DNA from: Affinirhizobium lemnae
GTDB lineage: Bacteria > Pseudomonadota > Alphaproteobacteria > Rhizobiales > Rhizobiaceae
Assembly: GCF_022968395.1 (NCBI RefSeq)
Contig: NZ_JALJQZ010000014.1
Span: 30,202 to 94,201 of the forward strand
Length of the DNA stretch: 64,000 bases
Reading direction: 5' to 3'
The position numbers were made by a program, and so were the translations under genes. The notes under the pieces were generated by a model. It was not told the DNA's origin and did no database searches. It was given only the letters and a program-made list of their open reading frames with translations. Each line of letters opens with the position of its first letter. Position 1 is the first letter of the stretch. Shown here piece by piece: positions 40,002 through 50,567 of this stretch.

Positions 40002-41806
40002 GCGGTATCTCCCATCGGCAGCGACAGCGTGAATCGGGCTCCGGTAACGGTCGTGCCATCCATCAGGTTTTCAGCCTTCAGCGTACCGCCATGGGCCTCG
40101 GCGATCTGGCGACTGATGGACAGACCGAGACCAGAATTCTGGCCAAAGCTTTCACCTTCGGGTCGGTCAGTGTAGAACCGTTCGAAAATGCGGTCGATAT
40201 CCTCGGCGCGGATGCCGGGACCATTGTCGTCCACTTGGACGATGCAGCGGCTGCGGCTCTTGAACAATTTAACGGTGATCCGTCCATCCTTGTCCGGCAC
40301 AAAGGAGCGCGCATTCTCGATCAGGTTCGTGATGATCTGTCCGAGGCGAAGATCGTGACCGTGGACCTTATAGACACTCTTGGCCCCCGGTTTGTGGTCG
40401 ACGATGAGTTCAATGTCGACCGGCTTGCGCCCGCTACGGATCTGGCGAGAGATCTCAACGAGATTGCCAGCCAGCGCCTCCATATCCACCGGTGCCGCAT
40501 CCGAACGAGCCAGTTCCGCATCAAGACGCGAAGCATCGGAGATATCGGTAATCAACCGGTCCAGACGCCTTACGTCATGAAAGATGATGTTGGTCAGGCG
40601 CTGTTTGGATTCCTCAGTCTTTGCCAGAGGCAGCGTTTCGACGGCGCTTCTGAGTGAGGTGAGAGGATTCTTTAGCTCGTGACTGACATCGGCAGCAAAG
40701 CTTTCGATGGCGTCGATGCGGTCGTAAAGCGCATTGGTCATATCGCGAAGCGCGATAGAAAGATTGCCGATCTCGTCCTGACGCGCGGAAAAATCCGGAA
40801 TTTCCTCGCGCTGCTTCACCCCGCGGCGAACACGGATGGCCGCTGCCGCCAGACGGCGAAGCGGATTTGCAATCGTGGATGAGAGAAGGAGGGACAGCAG
40901 GATGTTGACGAGCGTTGCGACCCCGAAGACGCGCATGATGGCCAGACGTTCCGCATGCACGATGTTGTCGATATCACCCGCCTGTGTCGAAAGCAGCAGG
41001 ACGCCAAGGACGGCCCTGAAACGCTGGACGGGTACCGCGACGGAAACGATCAACTCACCCTTGTCGGTGACGCGAACGACGGCCCCACGCACGCCGGTCA
41101 ATGCATTCATAACTTCCGGATAAATGGATCCGTCACCGCCTGGAGCTTCCCGATAGGCAGGCAGATTGCCCGGCTGAAGCAGACGGTTGAACTGGCTGGT
41201 AAGCCATTCCGGCCAGGTCTGGGATTCTCCTTCGACGGGCGGAAGTTCGTACCGCAGCACCTGGCCGCGCGAGTAGAGGTGGCGTGAATCGAGCAGCAGG
41301 TTCGCATCAGCGTCAAAAAGACGGGCGCGGGTTCTCGTCGGCGAAATGAGGCGGCGCAGCACTGGCGCGACCCGCTCCGGATCGATCGGGAATTCCAGAT
41401 CCTCATCATTTGGAACCGGTGTAATGCTTTGCCCAGCCTGCAACTCCAGAAGCTTTTCCGGATCGATGGTGATCGAATTCGTATCGACGGAAGCCGAGGC
41501 TGAAATGGCACCGGCGATGATTTCGCCCTGGGTCAGAAGGCTCTCGACGCGCGCATCGATCAGTCCCTCGCGGAACTGGTTCAGGTAAAGAATGCCGGCA
41601 ACCAGCACCACGGTCGCCGCGATGTTAAAGAACAGAATACGACGGGTGAGGCTTGAAAAGACGGCATTGCCGAAAATACGCCGGATCAGCGTAAAGGGAT
41701 GCGTCCATACCCGCCGCGCCTGACGCGGCGTCTCGCGCTCGGCCTCATCAGGCTCGCGGGTATGAAATGTCTGATCGGCCAAGGCCAGGTCCTTTCCAGA
41801 GGCCAT
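39998..41806 (-). CDS. chvG: sensor histidine kinase ChvG (ExoS)
   Basis: Membrane sensor kinase of the ChvG/ChvI acid and cell-wall stress system needed for host interaction in rhizobia and Agrobacterium. The 602 residues have a basic cytosolic N-terminus, two transmembrane segments (ILFFNIAATVVLVAGILYL and around VFGVATLVNILLSLLLSS), a large periplasmic domain between them, a HAMP region, H-box DVSHELKNPLTSL, and the ATPase boxes ENARSF, DNGPGI and GLGLSISRQI. ATG at 41806 is preferred to a TTG one codon earlier. chvI lies 97 bp upstream. Confidence 0.93.
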   Translation of the reverse strand: MASGKDLALADQTFHTREPDEAERETPRQARRVWTHPFTLIRRIFGNAVFSSLTRRILFFNIAATVVLVAGILYLNQFREGLIDARVESLLTQGEIIAGAISASASVDTNSITIDPEKLLELQAGQSITPVPNDEDLEFPIDPERVAPVLRRLISPTRTRARLFDADANLLLDSRHLYSRGQVLRYELPPVEGESQTWPEWLTSQFNRLLQPGNLPAYREAPGGDGSIYPEVMNALTGVRGAVVRVTDKGELIVSVAVPVQRFRAVLGVLLLSTQAGDIDNIVHAERLAIMRVFGVATLVNILLSLLLSSTIANPLRRLAAAAIRVRRGVKQREEIPDFSARQDEIGNLSIALRDMTNALYDRIDAIESFAADVSHELKNPLTSLRSAVETLPLAKTEESKQRLTNIIFHDVRRLDRLITDISDASRLDAELARSDAAPVDMEALAGNLVEISRQIRSGRKPVDIELIVDHKPGAKSVYKVHGHDLRLGQIITNLIENARSFVPDKDGRITVKLFKSRSRCIVQVDDNGPGIRAEDIDRIFERFYTDRPEGESFGQNSGLGLSISRQIAEAHGGTLKAENLMDGTTVTGARFTLSLPMGDTA

Positions 41807-41903
41807 CAACCGAAACCCTGCTTGCGCGCAGCCGTCACGGTGATTCGTGCCTTATATCCGCTCCGCGCCCGCAATGGCAGGGGCACAGGTATGGATGCGC
41901 AGG

Positions 41904-42629
41904 TCAGGCAGCCTCGCGGAAACGATAGCCGACACCATAGAGCGTTTCGATCATGTCGAAATCCGTATCGACCATCTTGAACTTCTTGCGAAGCCGCTTG
42001 ATGTGACTGTCGATCGTGCGATCGTCTACATAGACCTGCTCGTCATAGGCCGCATCCATGAGGGCGTCGCGGCTCTTCACCACACCCGGTCTCTGGGCCA
42101 GCGAATGCAGGATCAGGAACTCCGTGACGGTCAAGGTCACAGGCTCGCCTTTCCAAGTGCAGGTATGGCGCTCCTGGTCCATCGCCAGCTGTCCACGTTC
42201 CAGCGTACGGGCTACTTGGTCTGCGGCCGATTTGGGTGTCGCACCCGCGACAGAGGCTCCTTCACGAGCGCTGGCACGACGCAGTATTGCCTTGACGCGC
42301 TCTACTAGCAGGCGCTGCGAGAAGGGCTTGGTGATGAAATCATCTGCGCCCATTTTCAGGCCAAACAATTCATCGATCTCTTCGTCCTTCGATGTGAGAA
42401 AGATCACTGGAAGGTCTGATTTCTGGCGCAGGCGACGCAGAAGCTCCATGCCGTCCATGCGGGGCATCTTGATGTCGAATATGGCCAGCTGGGGCGGCCT
42501 TGCCAGGAGACCGTCAAGCGCGGACGCACCATCAGTGTAGGTTTCAACCCGGTATCCTTCTGCTTCCAGCGCGATGGAAACTGAAGTCAGGATATTTCGG
42601 TCGTCATCTACCAGGGCTATCGTCTGCAT
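41904..42629 (-). CDS. chvI: response regulator ChvI
   Basis: OmpR-type regulator, the partner of ChvG. The receiver starts [10 protein letters not shown] (Asp8-10) with the phospho-acceptor Asp52 in [10 protein letters not shown] and the Lys in [10 protein letters not shown]. The C-terminal winged helix has [26 protein letters not shown], split across the wing. The chosen start gives 241 residues, the usual length; GGAG lies nine bases upstream. Longer frames to 42647 or 42701 have no good ribosome site. Confidence 0.94.
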   Translation of the reverse strand: MQTIALVDDDRNILTSVSIALEAEGYRVETYTDGASALDGLLARPPQLAIFDIKMPRMDGMELLRRLRQKSDLPVIFLTSKDEEIDELFGLKMGADDFITKPFSQRLLVERVKAILRRASAREGASVAGATPKSAADQVARTLERGQLAMDQERHTCTWKGEPVTLTVTEFLILHSLAQRPGVVKSRDALMDAAYDEQVYVDDRTIDSHIKRLRKKFKMVDTDFDMIETLYGVGYRFREAA

Positions 42630-42956
42630 TTTCTCTGTCTCCGCCATACTACACGCGTCTCCTGGATTGTGGCCCAGCCGAGCTTCTGCTCCGGTCAGCA
42701 TGTGTTTGGGGATAAAGGTGGAACAAATTGTGGCAAAGATAAAGAGGGTTCCACACTATCAAATTTAGCCGAATTTGAAGCACGGGGTGAATCGGTAAAA
42801 GTCATACCTATTCAAACCGATTTAAAAATAGAAAAAAATCTTTAAATCGATTAAATATATGATTTTATTGATTTTTTCTAAATTCCGCCCTTGCTCTTTT
42901 TAAAAAATCGTGGCTAGCGTCATTCAAACATCAACATGGCTGAAGGAAAACGCGTC
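42630..42956. promoter_or_regulatory. divergent promoter region between chvI and pckA
   Basis: A 327-bp gene-free region between divergent genes. Near chvI lies the inverted repeat GTGGAAC/GTTCCAC (42718-42724, 42748-42754). The half near pckA (42810-42905) is strongly AT-rich and holds CGATTTAAA/TTTAAATCG (42818-42826, 42841-42849). Both are candidate regulator sites. No clear -35/-10 pair could be fixed by eye. Confidence 0.5.
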
Positions 42957-44567
42957 ATGGAGCAGCACGGAGCTTACAATCCGTCGAATAGCATTGAAGC
43001 TCTCGGGCTGGTTGGTGCTCAGCGCGTCAACTATAACCTCAACGAGAGCGAATTGTATGAGGCAGCCCTTCGCAATGGCGAAGCTGAACTCACGATCGAT
43101 GGCGCGCTGCGCGCAGTGACTGGCCAGCACACAGGCCGCTCGCCCAAGGATAAGTTCGTCGTCCGCGATGCGAATACCGAGTCCACCATCTGGTGGGACA
43201 ACAACAAGCCACTGTCGCCCGAGCACTTCGAAGTGCTGCGCCAGGACATGCTCGCCCATGCACAAGGCAAGACACTTTACGTGCAGGATCTGATCGGCGG
43301 CGCTGATCACGACAATGCCCTGCCCACTCGCGTGGTGACGGAACTGGCCTGGCACGGTCTTTTCATCCGCAATTTGTTGATCCGCCCGGATCGCTCCACA
43401 CTTGCAAGCTTCCAGCAGAAGCTGACGATCATCAACCTGCCAAGCTTCCGTGCAGACCCGGCGCGCCATGGCTGCCGGTCTGAAACCGTCATCGCCTGCG
43501 ACCTGACAAACGGCCTCGTCCTGATCGGCGGCACGTCTTACGCCGGTGAGAACAAGAAGTCGGTCTTCACAGTCCTGAATTACCTTCTGCCGCAAAAGAA
43601 CGTCATGCCGATGCACTGCTCGGCCAATGTGGGCGCAGAGGGTGACTCGGCAGTCTTCTTCGGCCTGTCGGGCACCGGCAAGACGACGCTTTCGGCTGAT
43701 CCGAACCGCACGCTGATCGGCGATGATGAGCACGGCTGGGGCGAGAACGGCATCTTCAATTTTGAAGGTGGCTGCTACGCCAAGGTGATCCGTCTTTCTG
43801 CGGAGGCAGAGCCGGAAATCTACGCCGCGACCCGCCGCTTCGGCACGGTTCTGGAGAACGTTGTTCTGGATGAAAACCGCGTCCCGAACTTCGATGATGC
43901 ATCGCTGACGGAAAACACCCGTAGCGCTTACCCGCTGCACTTCATTCCGAATGCCTCTGCGACGGGCATTGCTCCGCATCCGAAGACCATCATCATGCTG
44001 ACAGCGGATGCCTTCGGTGTCATGCCGCCGATTGCAAGACTGACGCCAGAACAGGCCATGTACCACTTCCTGTCCGGTTACACCGCCAAGGTCGCCGGTA
44101 CGGAAAAAGGCGTGACGGAACCAGAAGCAACCTTCTCCACCTGCTTCGGTGCGCCATTCATGCCGCGCCACCCGACCGAGTACGGCAACCTGCTGCGTGA
44201 TCTGATCGCAAAGCATGAGGTTGATTGCTGGCTGGTCAACACCGGCTGGACCGGTGGCGCCTATGGCGTCGGTCGCCGTATGCCGATCAAGGCAACGCGC
44301 GCTCTTCTGACCGCGGCTTTGAATGGTGAGTTGAAGAAGGCCGAATTTCGCACGGACGCAAACTTCGGCTTCCAGGTTCCTGTCGAAGTCCCCGGCGTGG
44401 AAACCGCAATTCTCGATCCGCGCTCGACCTGGGCTGATGGTGCAGCCTATGACGCGCAGGCCAAGAAACTGGTGACCATGTTCATCAACAACTTCGCCAA
44501 GTTCGAAAACCATGTGGACAGCAAAGTCCGGGATGCCGCCCCGGGTGTTCTTGCCGCCGCCGAGTAA
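42957..44567 (+). CDS. pckA: phosphoenolpyruvate carboxykinase (ATP)
   Basis: Makes phosphoenolpyruvate from oxaloacetate with ATP, the entry to gluconeogenesis. The 536 residues show [17 protein letters not shown], the active-site stretch [31 protein letters not shown] (described here as the P loop GLSGTGKTT), and NFEGGCYAK. The ATG at 42957 follows GAAGGAAAA; a frame start at 42936 would only add seven residues. It is divergent from chvI; in Agrobacterium pckA beside chvGI is reported as acid-inducible. Confidence 0.96.
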   Translation: MEQHGAYNPSNSIEALGLVGAQRVNYNLNESELYEAALRNGEAELTIDGALRAVTGQHTGRSPKDKFVVRDANTESTIWWDNNKPLSPEHFEVLRQDMLAHAQGKTLYVQDLIGGADHDNALPTRVVTELAWHGLFIRNLLIRPDRSTLASFQQKLTIINLPSFRADPARHGCRSETVIACDLTNGLVLIGGTSYAGENKKSVFTVLNYLLPQKNVMPMHCSANVGAEGDSAVFFGLSGTGKTTLSADPNRTLIGDDEHGWGENGIFNFEGGCYAKVIRLSAEAEPEIYAATRRFGTVLENVVLDENRVPNFDDASLTENTRSAYPLHFIPNASATGIAPHPKTIIMLTADAFGVMPPIARLTPEQAMYHFLSGYTAKVAGTEKGVTEPEATFSTCFGAPFMPRHPTEYGNLLRDLIAKHEVDCWLVNTGWTGGAYGVGRRMPIKATRALLTAALNGELKKAEFRTDANFGFQVPVEVPGVETAILDPRSTWADGAAYDAQAKKLVTMFINNFAKFENHVDSKVRDAAPGVLAAAE

Positions 44568-44629
44568 GAACAGACCTTTGGGACGGCTGGTGAAAGCCTG
44601 ACGTTCAACGAACCGATGCGCTTACCCAG

Positions 44630-44663
44630 AACCGCCGGTGCCTCGTGCCGGCGGTTTCTTTTT
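44630..44663 (+). terminator. intrinsic terminator after pckA
   Basis: AACCGCCGG (44630-44638) and CCGGCGGTT (44648-44656) form a stem with a nine-base loop, followed by TCTTTTT. It lies 62 bp after the pckA stop. Confidence 0.85.
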
Positions 44664-44700
44664 GGTCGACTTTATGAAATAAAGGGGGCCGGAGACTTTC

Positions 44701-45135
44701 ATGGCCAGCGACCCCCTCATCATCAACAGCCGCATCACGATTGCCGGATGGGAACTGACGGAGCAGTTCGTTCTGGCGGGCGGACCAGGCGGTCAAAACG
44801 TCAACAAGGTTTCGACGGCTGTTCAGCTTTTCTTTAATCTCCTGGGCTCGCCATCACTTCCAGACCCGATCAAGGAAAATGCCGCTAAGCTTGCGGGCCG
44901 TCGTCTCAGCAAAGAGGGCGTGTTGATCATCGAGGCCAACCGCTTTCGCAGTCAGGACCGCAACCGCGAAGATGCTCGCGAACGGTTGAAGGAACTTCTC
45001 CTGGAAGCAGCAAAGCCGCCGCCACCACCACGCCGGAAAACCAAGCCCAGCAAGGGTGCCATCGAGCGACGCTTGAAAGAAAAATCAGGCCGCTCCGAAG
45101 TCAAGAAGATGCGTGGGCGCCCGAACGGGGACTAA
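44701..45135 (+). CDS. arfB: alternative ribosome-rescue peptidyl-tRNA hydrolase ArfB (YaeJ)
   Basis: Release-factor-like hydrolase that frees stalled ribosomes without a stop codon. The 144 residues carry the catalytic GGQ in LAGGPGGQNVNKVSTAVQL, and a basic, proline-rich C-terminal tail (KPPPPPRRKTKPSKGAIERR) that in ArfB enters the mRNA channel. It lies alone after the pckA terminator and is convergent with coaA, 50 bp away. Confidence 0.93.
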   Translation: MASDPLIINSRITIAGWELTEQFVLAGGPGGQNVNKVSTAVQLFFNLLGSPSLPDPIKENAAKLAGRRLSKEGVLIIEANRFRSQDRNREDARERLKELLLEAAKPPPPPRRKTKPSKGAIERRLKEKSGRSEVKKMRGRPNGD

Positions 45136-45185
45136 TGTCACAATTAATAGGCAGCGATGGAATTTAATCGTAGCCGATGGATCGC

Positions 45186-46178
45186 CTACAATTTGCGAAG
45201 CGAAACCGTCTCGACAAGATGATTGCTTCCTTTGCGCAAAATCAGATCGGCCCGAGGTCGGGTCGGCAGAATGTTCTGACGCAGGTTCTTGAGATTGATG
45301 TTCTGCCAAAGACCTTCGGCAATTTCGAGCGCCGCATCCGCATCGACTGACGCATAGCGCTTGAAATAGGAACTCGGATCGCGAAACGCCGTTTCACGCA
45401 ACCGCATGAAACGCTGAACATACCAATTGTGGATCAGCGATTCTTCCGCATCGATGTAGATCGAAAAATCAAAGAAGTCAGACACCATCGGCACGATTGT
45501 GCCATCCACTGGCAGGGTGCGCGATTGCAGTACGTTGATACCCTCGAAGATCAGGATATCCGGCCTATCAACAATCGTGAACTCTTCCGGCAACACGTCA
45601 TAGGTCAGGTGGGAATACCGGGGTGCTGGCACATTCGGTTCACCCGCCTTGATGGCAGAGAGAAACCGAAGCAGCGCACCGATGTCATAGCTTTCCGGAA
45701 ATCCCTTCCGTTCCATCAGGTCTTCACGCTTCAGTACCGCGTTCGGGAACAGAAATCCGTCCGTGGTGATCAGATCGACCTTTGGGCTGGACGGCCAGCG
45801 CTTCAGCAATTCCTGAAGAATGCGGGCCGTGGTGGATTTGCCGACAGCTACAGATCCAGCGATGCCGATCACGAAGGGCGTCTTCACCTGATCCGAGAGG
45901 CTCAGAAAGCGGTTTCGCTGCTGGAACAGGAGCTGTGAGGCTTCCACATGGGCAGATAGCAGGCGCGAAAGCGAGAGATAGATCCTGCGAACCTCGTTGA
46001 GGTCTATCGGGTCATGCAAGGAGCGCAGGCGCTGCACTTCGTCCGCGGTGAGCGTCAGTGGCGTGTCAGCCCGGAACCGCGCCCACTCCTCGGATGTAAA
46101 CAGAAAGAAGGGCGAGTAATTGATATCGCGGTTGCTTTCCGGCATATCCGAACCAGTGGGCTGGGTGGCGATCGTCAT
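45186..46178 (-). CDS. coaA: pantothenate kinase (type I)
   Basis: Phosphorylates pantothenate, the first step of coenzyme A synthesis. The 330 residues have the P loop [17 protein letters not shown] near 105-120 and [15 protein letters not shown] at the start, typical of the prokaryotic CoaA family. The ATGA start overlaps the end of hisE, so it is the last gene of the histidine operon, a common rhizobial arrangement. Confidence 0.96.
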   Translation of the reverse strand: MTIATQPTGSDMPESNRDINYSPFFLFTSEEWARFRADTPLTLTADEVQRLRSLHDPIDLNEVRRIYLSLSRLLSAHVEASQLLFQQRNRFLSLSDQVKTPFVIGIAGSVAVGKSTTARILQELLKRWPSSPKVDLITTDGFLFPNAVLKREDLMERKGFPESYDIGALLRFLSAIKAGEPNVPAPRYSHLTYDVLPEEFTIVDRPDILIFEGINVLQSRTLPVDGTIVPMVSDFFDFSIYIDAEESLIHNWYVQRFMRLRETAFRDPSSYFKRYASVDADAALEIAEGLWQNINLKNLRQNILPTRPRADLILRKGSNHLVETVSLRKL

Positions 46179-46498
46179 GTTGGTTTCCGGCTCGCCTTTT
46201 CCTGCAGGCCCGATTGAGCCGTGCGGCGTTGCAGTTGTTCCAGTACATCCTGTAGCGGAATACCTGCAATCTTCAATACGACCAAGAGATGATAAAGAAG
46301 ATCAGCGGCTTCTGATTTAAGATCCTGCCGGTTATTCTGAATGGCTGCAATGACAGTCTCGACCGCCTCTTCGCCCAGTTTCTTGGCCGCCCGCTCCTGA
46401 CCGGCGGCCACGAGCTTTGCAGTCCAGGATTCCGACGGGTCAGCCTTTGCGCGTTCCGCAATAATCTGCTCGAGATCGGTCAGAGAAAATCCGCTCAT
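46175..46498 (-). CDS. hisE: phosphoribosyl-ATP pyrophosphatase
   Basis: Second step of histidine synthesis, hydrolysing phosphoribosyl-ATP. The 107 residues have [14 protein letters not shown] and [13 protein letters not shown], which hold the metal-binding Glu and Asp residues of the MazG-like fold. ATG at 46498 follows GAGGAGA; a TTG at 46513 would add five residues. HisI is not in the window, as is common when hisE and hisI are separate. Confidence 0.95.
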   Translation of the reverse strand: MSGFSLTDLEQIIAERAKADPSESWTAKLVAAGQERAAKKLGEEAVETVIAAIQNNRQDLKSEAADLLYHLLVVLKIAGIPLQDVLEQLQRRTAQSGLQEKASRKPT

Positions 46499-46509
46499 AC
46501 GTTCTCTCC

Positions 46510-47286
46510 TCAATCTAGGCGCATAGCTATACCGCGATCAGCCATGTAGCGTTTTGCCTCACTGATCGAATAAGTTCCAAAGTGAAAGATGGAAGCTGCG
46601 AGGACTGCAGTTGCGTGGCCCTCAGAAATACCTGCCACCAGATCGTCGAGATTGCCCACGCCGCCGGATGCGATGACGGGGACGCGAACTGAATCGGCAA
46701 TGGTGCGCGTCAGAGCAAGATCATAGCCGCTTTTCGTCCCGTCACGATCCATGGATGTGACAAGAAGCTCGCCAGCCCCTTTCGCAACCATCGTCACAGC
46801 GAACTCGACAGCATCGATCCCCGTGCTCTGACGTCCGCCATGGGTAAAGATCTCCCACCGAGGGGCTTCGTGGGCACCGGAAACGCGCTTGGCATCGATC
46901 GAGACAACGATGCACTGGTTGCCGAACTTGTCCGCAGCCTCGGCCACGAAGTCAGGGTTCTTGACTGCGGCGGAGTTGATCGAAATCTTGTCGGCACCTG
47001 CGAGCAAAAGCTTGCGGATGTCGCCGACGGCGCGAACACCACCACCGACGGTCAGGGGCATGAAGCAATGTTCTGCCGTCTGAGCCACGACGTCAAAAAT
47101 GGTATCGCGATTGTCGGAGGAAGCAGTAATGTCGAGAAAGCACAGTTCATCGGCACCGGCCGCATCATAGGCTTTCGCTGCTTCAACAGGATCGCCTGCA
47201 TCGATGAGATCAACGAAGTTGACGCCCTTGACCACGCGGCCGTCTTTGACATCCAGGCAAGGAATGACACGAGCCTTCAGCGTCAT
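46510..47286 (-). CDS. hisF: imidazole glycerol phosphate synthase cyclase subunit
   Basis: TIM-barrel cyclase that, with glutaminase HisH, makes imidazole glycerol phosphate and AICAR. The 258 residues start [21 protein letters not shown] with the catalytic Asp and include [13 protein letters not shown] and [12 protein letters not shown] with the second Asp. It overlaps hisA by four bases. Confidence 0.97.
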   Translation of the reverse strand: MTLKARVIPCLDVKDGRVVKGVNFVDLIDAGDPVEAAKAYDAAGADELCFLDITASSDNRDTIFDVVAQTAEHCFMPLTVGGGVRAVGDIRKLLLAGADKISINSAAVKNPDFVAEAADKFGNQCIVVSIDAKRVSGAHEAPRWEIFTHGGRQSTGIDAVEFAVTMVAKGAGELLVTSMDRDGTKSGYDLALTRTIADSVRVPVIASGGVGNLDDLVAGISEGHATAVLAASIFHFGTYSISEAKRYMADRGIAMRLD

Positions 47287-48026
47287 GGGCGGGCCTCCTT
47301 GGCAGCGCGAATCAACGCAAGCGCTTCAGTCGGATCAATGCGGCCGTCATAAAGTGCACGGCCGGAAATCGCGCCTTCGAGTCTGGCCGCGTCTGGCTTC
47401 AGCATGCGGTGGATATCGTCCAGAGAGGCAAGGCCGCCAGATGCGATGACAGGAATGGAAACCGCCTCGGCCAGTTGCAGGGTCGATTCCCAGTTTATAC
47501 CGGTCAGGATGCCATCACGATCGATGTCGGTATAAATAATGGCTGCAACACCGGCACCTTCAAACTTCTTAGCCAGCTCAATAACGCCGAGCTCGGATGC
47601 TTCTGCCCAGCCTTCCACGGCAACTTTACCGCCTTTGGCGTCTATGCCGACAGCGATCTGACCGGGGAACTTCTCGCAGGCTTCGATCACAAGGGCGGGA
47701 TTGCGCACTGCTACGGTGCCCAGGATAACGCGCGTCAGGCCACGCGACAGCCACGCCTCGATGTGGTCAAGCGTGCGGATGCCACCGCCCAATTGAACCG
47801 GGTTCCTGGTTGCTTTCAGAATGGCATCGATGGCGAAACCATTGCGGCTTTCACCCGCAAATGCGCCATCCAGATCCACCACATGCAACCACTCGAATCC
47901 TTGATCTTCGAAGGCCTTTGCCTGTGCCGCAGGATCGGGATTGTAGATCGTAGCCTGGTCCATATCACCAAGCTTCAGGCGAACGCATTGGCCATCTTTC
48001 AGATCGATGGCAGGAAACAGGATCAT
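47283..48026 (-). CDS. hisA: phosphoribosylformimino-5-aminoimidazole carboxamide ribotide isomerase
   Basis: Isomerises ProFAR to PRFAR just before the HisF/HisH step. The 247 residues start [16 protein letters not shown] (catalytic Asp8) and include [14 protein letters not shown] with the second catalytic Asp. Upstream hisH ends one base before it; downstream hisF overlaps it, so the three enzymes are made together. Confidence 0.97.
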   Translation of the reverse strand: MILFPAIDLKDGQCVRLKLGDMDQATIYNPDPAAQAKAFEDQGFEWLHVVDLDGAFAGESRNGFAIDAILKATRNPVQLGGGIRTLDHIEAWLSRGLTRVILGTVAVRNPALVIEACEKFPGQIAVGIDAKGGKVAVEGWAEASELGVIELAKKFEGAGVAAIIYTDIDRDGILTGINWESTLQLAEAVSIPVIASGGLASLDDIHRMLKPDAARLEGAISGRALYDGRIDPTEALALIRAAKEARP

Positions 48027-48027
48027 C

Positions 48028-48678
48028 TCAGGGCATCCAGCGAAGGAAGTTGGAAATCAGGGCGAGACCAAGTGTCTGGCTCTTTTCAGGGTGGAATTGC
48101 GCACCGGCGGTATTTTCGCGAGCAACGAAGGCAGTCATCGGACCGCCGTAATCGGTTGTCGCCACCACATCCTCCGGCCTCGAAGCTGCAAGATGGTAGG
48201 AGTGTACGAAATAGGCATGCAAACCATCAGGTCCCGTCGCAATGCCGTCGAAGAGCGCGTGTGGTCGGTTCAGCGTCAGCGTGTTCCACCCGATCTGCGG
48301 GATCTTCAGAGCAGGATCCGACGGTGTCATTTCCGTCACGTCGCCCGCAATCCAGTTCAAGCCTTGCGTCGTTTCCTTCTCGAGGCCACGCGTTGACATC
48401 AATTGCATGCCGACACAAATGCCGAGGAAAGGATGCCCCTTGTTCTCGACAACATCCCGAAGGGCCTCTTCCATCCCAGAAACAGCGGCAAGGCCGCGCC
48501 CGCAGTCGGCATAGGCTCCGACGCCTGGAAGAACGATCCGGTCAGCACTTGCCACGACATCCGGTTTGTCCGTGAGGCATATTTCCGCATCAAGGCCCGC
48601 CTCGCGTGCGGCGCGCTCAAAGGCCTTTGTTGCCGAGCGCAGATTGCCTGAGCCATAGTCGATGATTGCAACGCGCAT
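48028..48678 (-). CDS. hisH: imidazole glycerol phosphate synthase glutaminase subunit
   Basis: Class-I glutamine amidotransferase that feeds ammonia to HisF. The 216 residues have the nucleophile elbow [11 protein letters not shown] and the catalytic His and Glu in [13 protein letters not shown]. It overlaps the DUF2628 gene by one base and is followed by hisA. Confidence 0.96.
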   Translation of the reverse strand: MRVAIIDYGSGNLRSATKAFERAAREAGLDAEICLTDKPDVVASADRIVLPGVGAYADCGRGLAAVSGMEEALRDVVENKGHPFLGICVGMQLMSTRGLEKETTQGLNWIAGDVTEMTPSDPALKIPQIGWNTLTLNRPHALFDGIATGPDGLHAYFVHSYHLAASRPEDVVATTDYGGPMTAFVARENTAGAQFHPEKSQTLGLALISNFLRWMP

Positions 48679-49160
48679 TAGCGTCTTCCTGTATCAAATA
48701 GTCCAAAGGACGGCCCGTACTGGGCTGCGGGAGAAGCTTCCGCGGAAAGTTTCGTCCAGTCGGTCTTTGGTGTTGTCATCTGGCGCACGTCGCCAGCAGG
48801 ACCAGCGAAATAGATCTGCTCGGCTGAAGCAAGATCCGGTGCAATCACGACGGTATCGAGAACCCAGCCACGTCGCATCAGTGTCCGAACCAGCATCTGT
48901 CGTCCTTCGAGACCGGTCAGGAGGGCAATGGAGAGTTGCGCAGCCATTCCGGCGAAGAACAGACCGGGACGATCAGCAAGCCATCCCGCGGCAAACTGTG
49001 CCGTCAGAACTGCGATTCCCCAGAGCCAGCAGCGATTGAACAGGAGCCAGAGCCCGGGAAATACGAAAGCCGTCCACACCATCCGGTCAGCAATAAACCG
49101 CGTCGAACGATGGTCCGGCTCGGCTCCTCCCGGTGGAGTCAGAACGATATAGCTGATCAC
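48678..49160 (-). CDS. DUF2628 family membrane protein
   Basis: A 160-residue protein of unknown function with three hydrophobic segments between residues 25 and 85 ([46 protein letters not shown]), then a soluble tail. It sits inside the histidine operon between hisB and hisH, a position seen in relatives, which does not show a role in histidine synthesis. The start is GTG after AGGAG. Confidence 0.85.
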   Translation of the reverse strand: MISYIVLTPPGGAEPDHRSTRFIADRMVWTAFVFPGLWLLFNRCWLWGIAVLTAQFAAGWLADRPGLFFAGMAAQLSIALLTGLEGRQMLVRTLMRRGWVLDTVVIAPDLASAEQIYFAGPAGDVRQMTTPKTDWTKLSAEASPAAQYGPSFGLFDTGRR

Positions 49161-49174
49161 GAAATCTCCTGACC

Positions 49175-49771
49175 TTAAACGAGCGTGCCCTTAGTCGAAG
49201 GAACGCGGCCTGCCTGACGCGGATCGATCTCGGTTGCCGTCCGCAATACGCGGGCCACCGCCTTGAAGCAGGTTTCCGCGATGTGATGGCTGTTGGCACC
49301 GTAATGGTTCAGGACATGCAGAGTGATCCCGGCATTCTGCGAGAGCGCCTGGAAGAACTCGCGAACGAGTTCCGTGTCGAATGTGCCGATTTTCGGTGTC
49401 GTGAAGGTCACGTTCCAGACAAGGAAAGGACGACCGGAAAGATCGACCGCGGCCTTGGTCATGGTTTCGTCCATGGCAAGATCCAGCGATGCATACCGGG
49501 TGATCCCGCGACGATCTCCGAGTGCCTTGGAAATCGCCTGACCGATTGCGATACCGGTATCCTCCACGGAATGATGATCGTCGATGTGCAGATCGCCCTT
49601 GCAGTCGATCTCCATGTCGATCAACGAGTGTCGTGACAATTGCTCCAGCATGTGGTCGAAAAAACCAATGCCTGTCGAGATTTTCGAGGTGCCCGTTCCG
49701 TCCAGATTTACGCTGACGGAAATGGAGGTCTCGTTGGTCTTGCGCGAAATCGAAGCGCGGCGTTCGCTCAT
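49175..49771 (-). CDS. hisB: imidazoleglycerol-phosphate dehydratase
   Basis: Dehydrates imidazole glycerol phosphate, the sixth step of histidine synthesis. The 198 residues show [37 protein letters not shown] and [16 protein letters not shown], which hold the metal-binding His and Glu residues. It is the single-function form without the phosphatase domain. First gene of the leftward his operon. ATG at 49771 is preferred to a GTG three codons earlier. Confidence 0.96.
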   Translation of the reverse strand: MSERRASISRKTNETSISVSVNLDGTGTSKISTGIGFFDHMLEQLSRHSLIDMEIDCKGDLHIDDHHSVEDTGIAIGQAISKALGDRRGITRYASLDLAMDETMTKAAVDLSGRPFLVWNVTFTTPKIGTFDTELVREFFQALSQNAGITLHVLNHYGANSHHIAETCFKAVARVLRTATEIDPRQAGRVPSTKGTLV

Positions 49772-49962
49772 TGTACTCACCGGTTCCTGAACACGGAAAA
49801 CATTGCTGCTGCTTATCAGCCGCCCGCTTCCCGTGCAAACGATTCCGAATGGACGGTCGAGGTCGAACGATTTGCAATCCGCCGCCTCACACTTACATGT
49901 GCCTCAACAGCCGGAATCAACCGGGAATGGCGTCTCCGCACAGGCGGAGCAAAAGGTGAGAC

Positions 49963-50490
49963 ATGACGACAATCATTACCGTCCGCAAGGGTGGAAAGGT
50001 GATCATGGCAGGCGACGGGCAGGTGAGTCTCGGTCAGACGGTCATGAAGGGCAATGCACGAAAGGTTCGGCGCATCGCCAAGAGCGGCGATGTCATTGCG
50101 GGCTTCGCTGGCGCGACGGCGGATGCTTTTACGTTGCTGGACAGACTGGAGCGGAAGCTCGAACAGTATCCGGGGCAATTGATGCGTGCCGCTGTGGAAC
50201 TCGCGAAGGATTGGCGTACAGATAAATATCTGCGCAATCTGGAAGCAATGATGCTGGTGGCGGACAAGCAGATCACGCTTGCCATCACAGGCAATGGCGA
50301 CGTGCTCGAGCCGGAGCATGGAACCATCGCCATCGGCTCGGGCGGAAATTACGCCTATGCCGCAGCGCGCGCTCTGATGGATACGGACAAGTCTGCGGAA
50401 GACATTGCCCGGCAGGCGCTCGATATCGCGGCAGATATTTGTGTCTACACGAACCACAATCTGGTCGTTGAAGCACTCGACGCCGAATAA
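49963..50490 (+). CDS. hslV: ATP-dependent protease proteolytic subunit HslV (ClpQ)
   Basis: Proteolytic subunit of the HslUV protease. The 175 residues start [22 protein letters not shown]; after removal of Met the Thr2 is the catalytic N-terminal residue. The chain includes [15 protein letters not shown] and [15 protein letters not shown]. It is divergent from hisB; no clear heat-shock promoter could be recognised in the 191-bp gap. hslU follows 77 bp later. Confidence 0.97.
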   Translation: MTTIITVRKGGKVIMAGDGQVSLGQTVMKGNARKVRRIAKSGDVIAGFAGATADAFTLLDRLERKLEQYPGQLMRAAVELAKDWRTDKYLRNLEAMMLVADKQITLAITGNGDVLEPEHGTIAIGSGGNYAYAAARALMDTDKSAEDIARQALDIAADICVYTNHNLVVEALDAE

Positions 50491-50567
50491 ATCCGTCAGA
50501 ACTACTGTGAAGGGCTCCAAGGATCGGGCCGCAAGGCCGATCGAAATGGAGATGCCAAGAGGATAAC

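Noticed and set aside
42924..44513. Long open frame on the minus strand opposite pckA (about 529 codons)
   Set aside because: It mirrors a fully recognised gene in a GC-rich genome; its composition is Arg/His/Gln-rich and matches no family.
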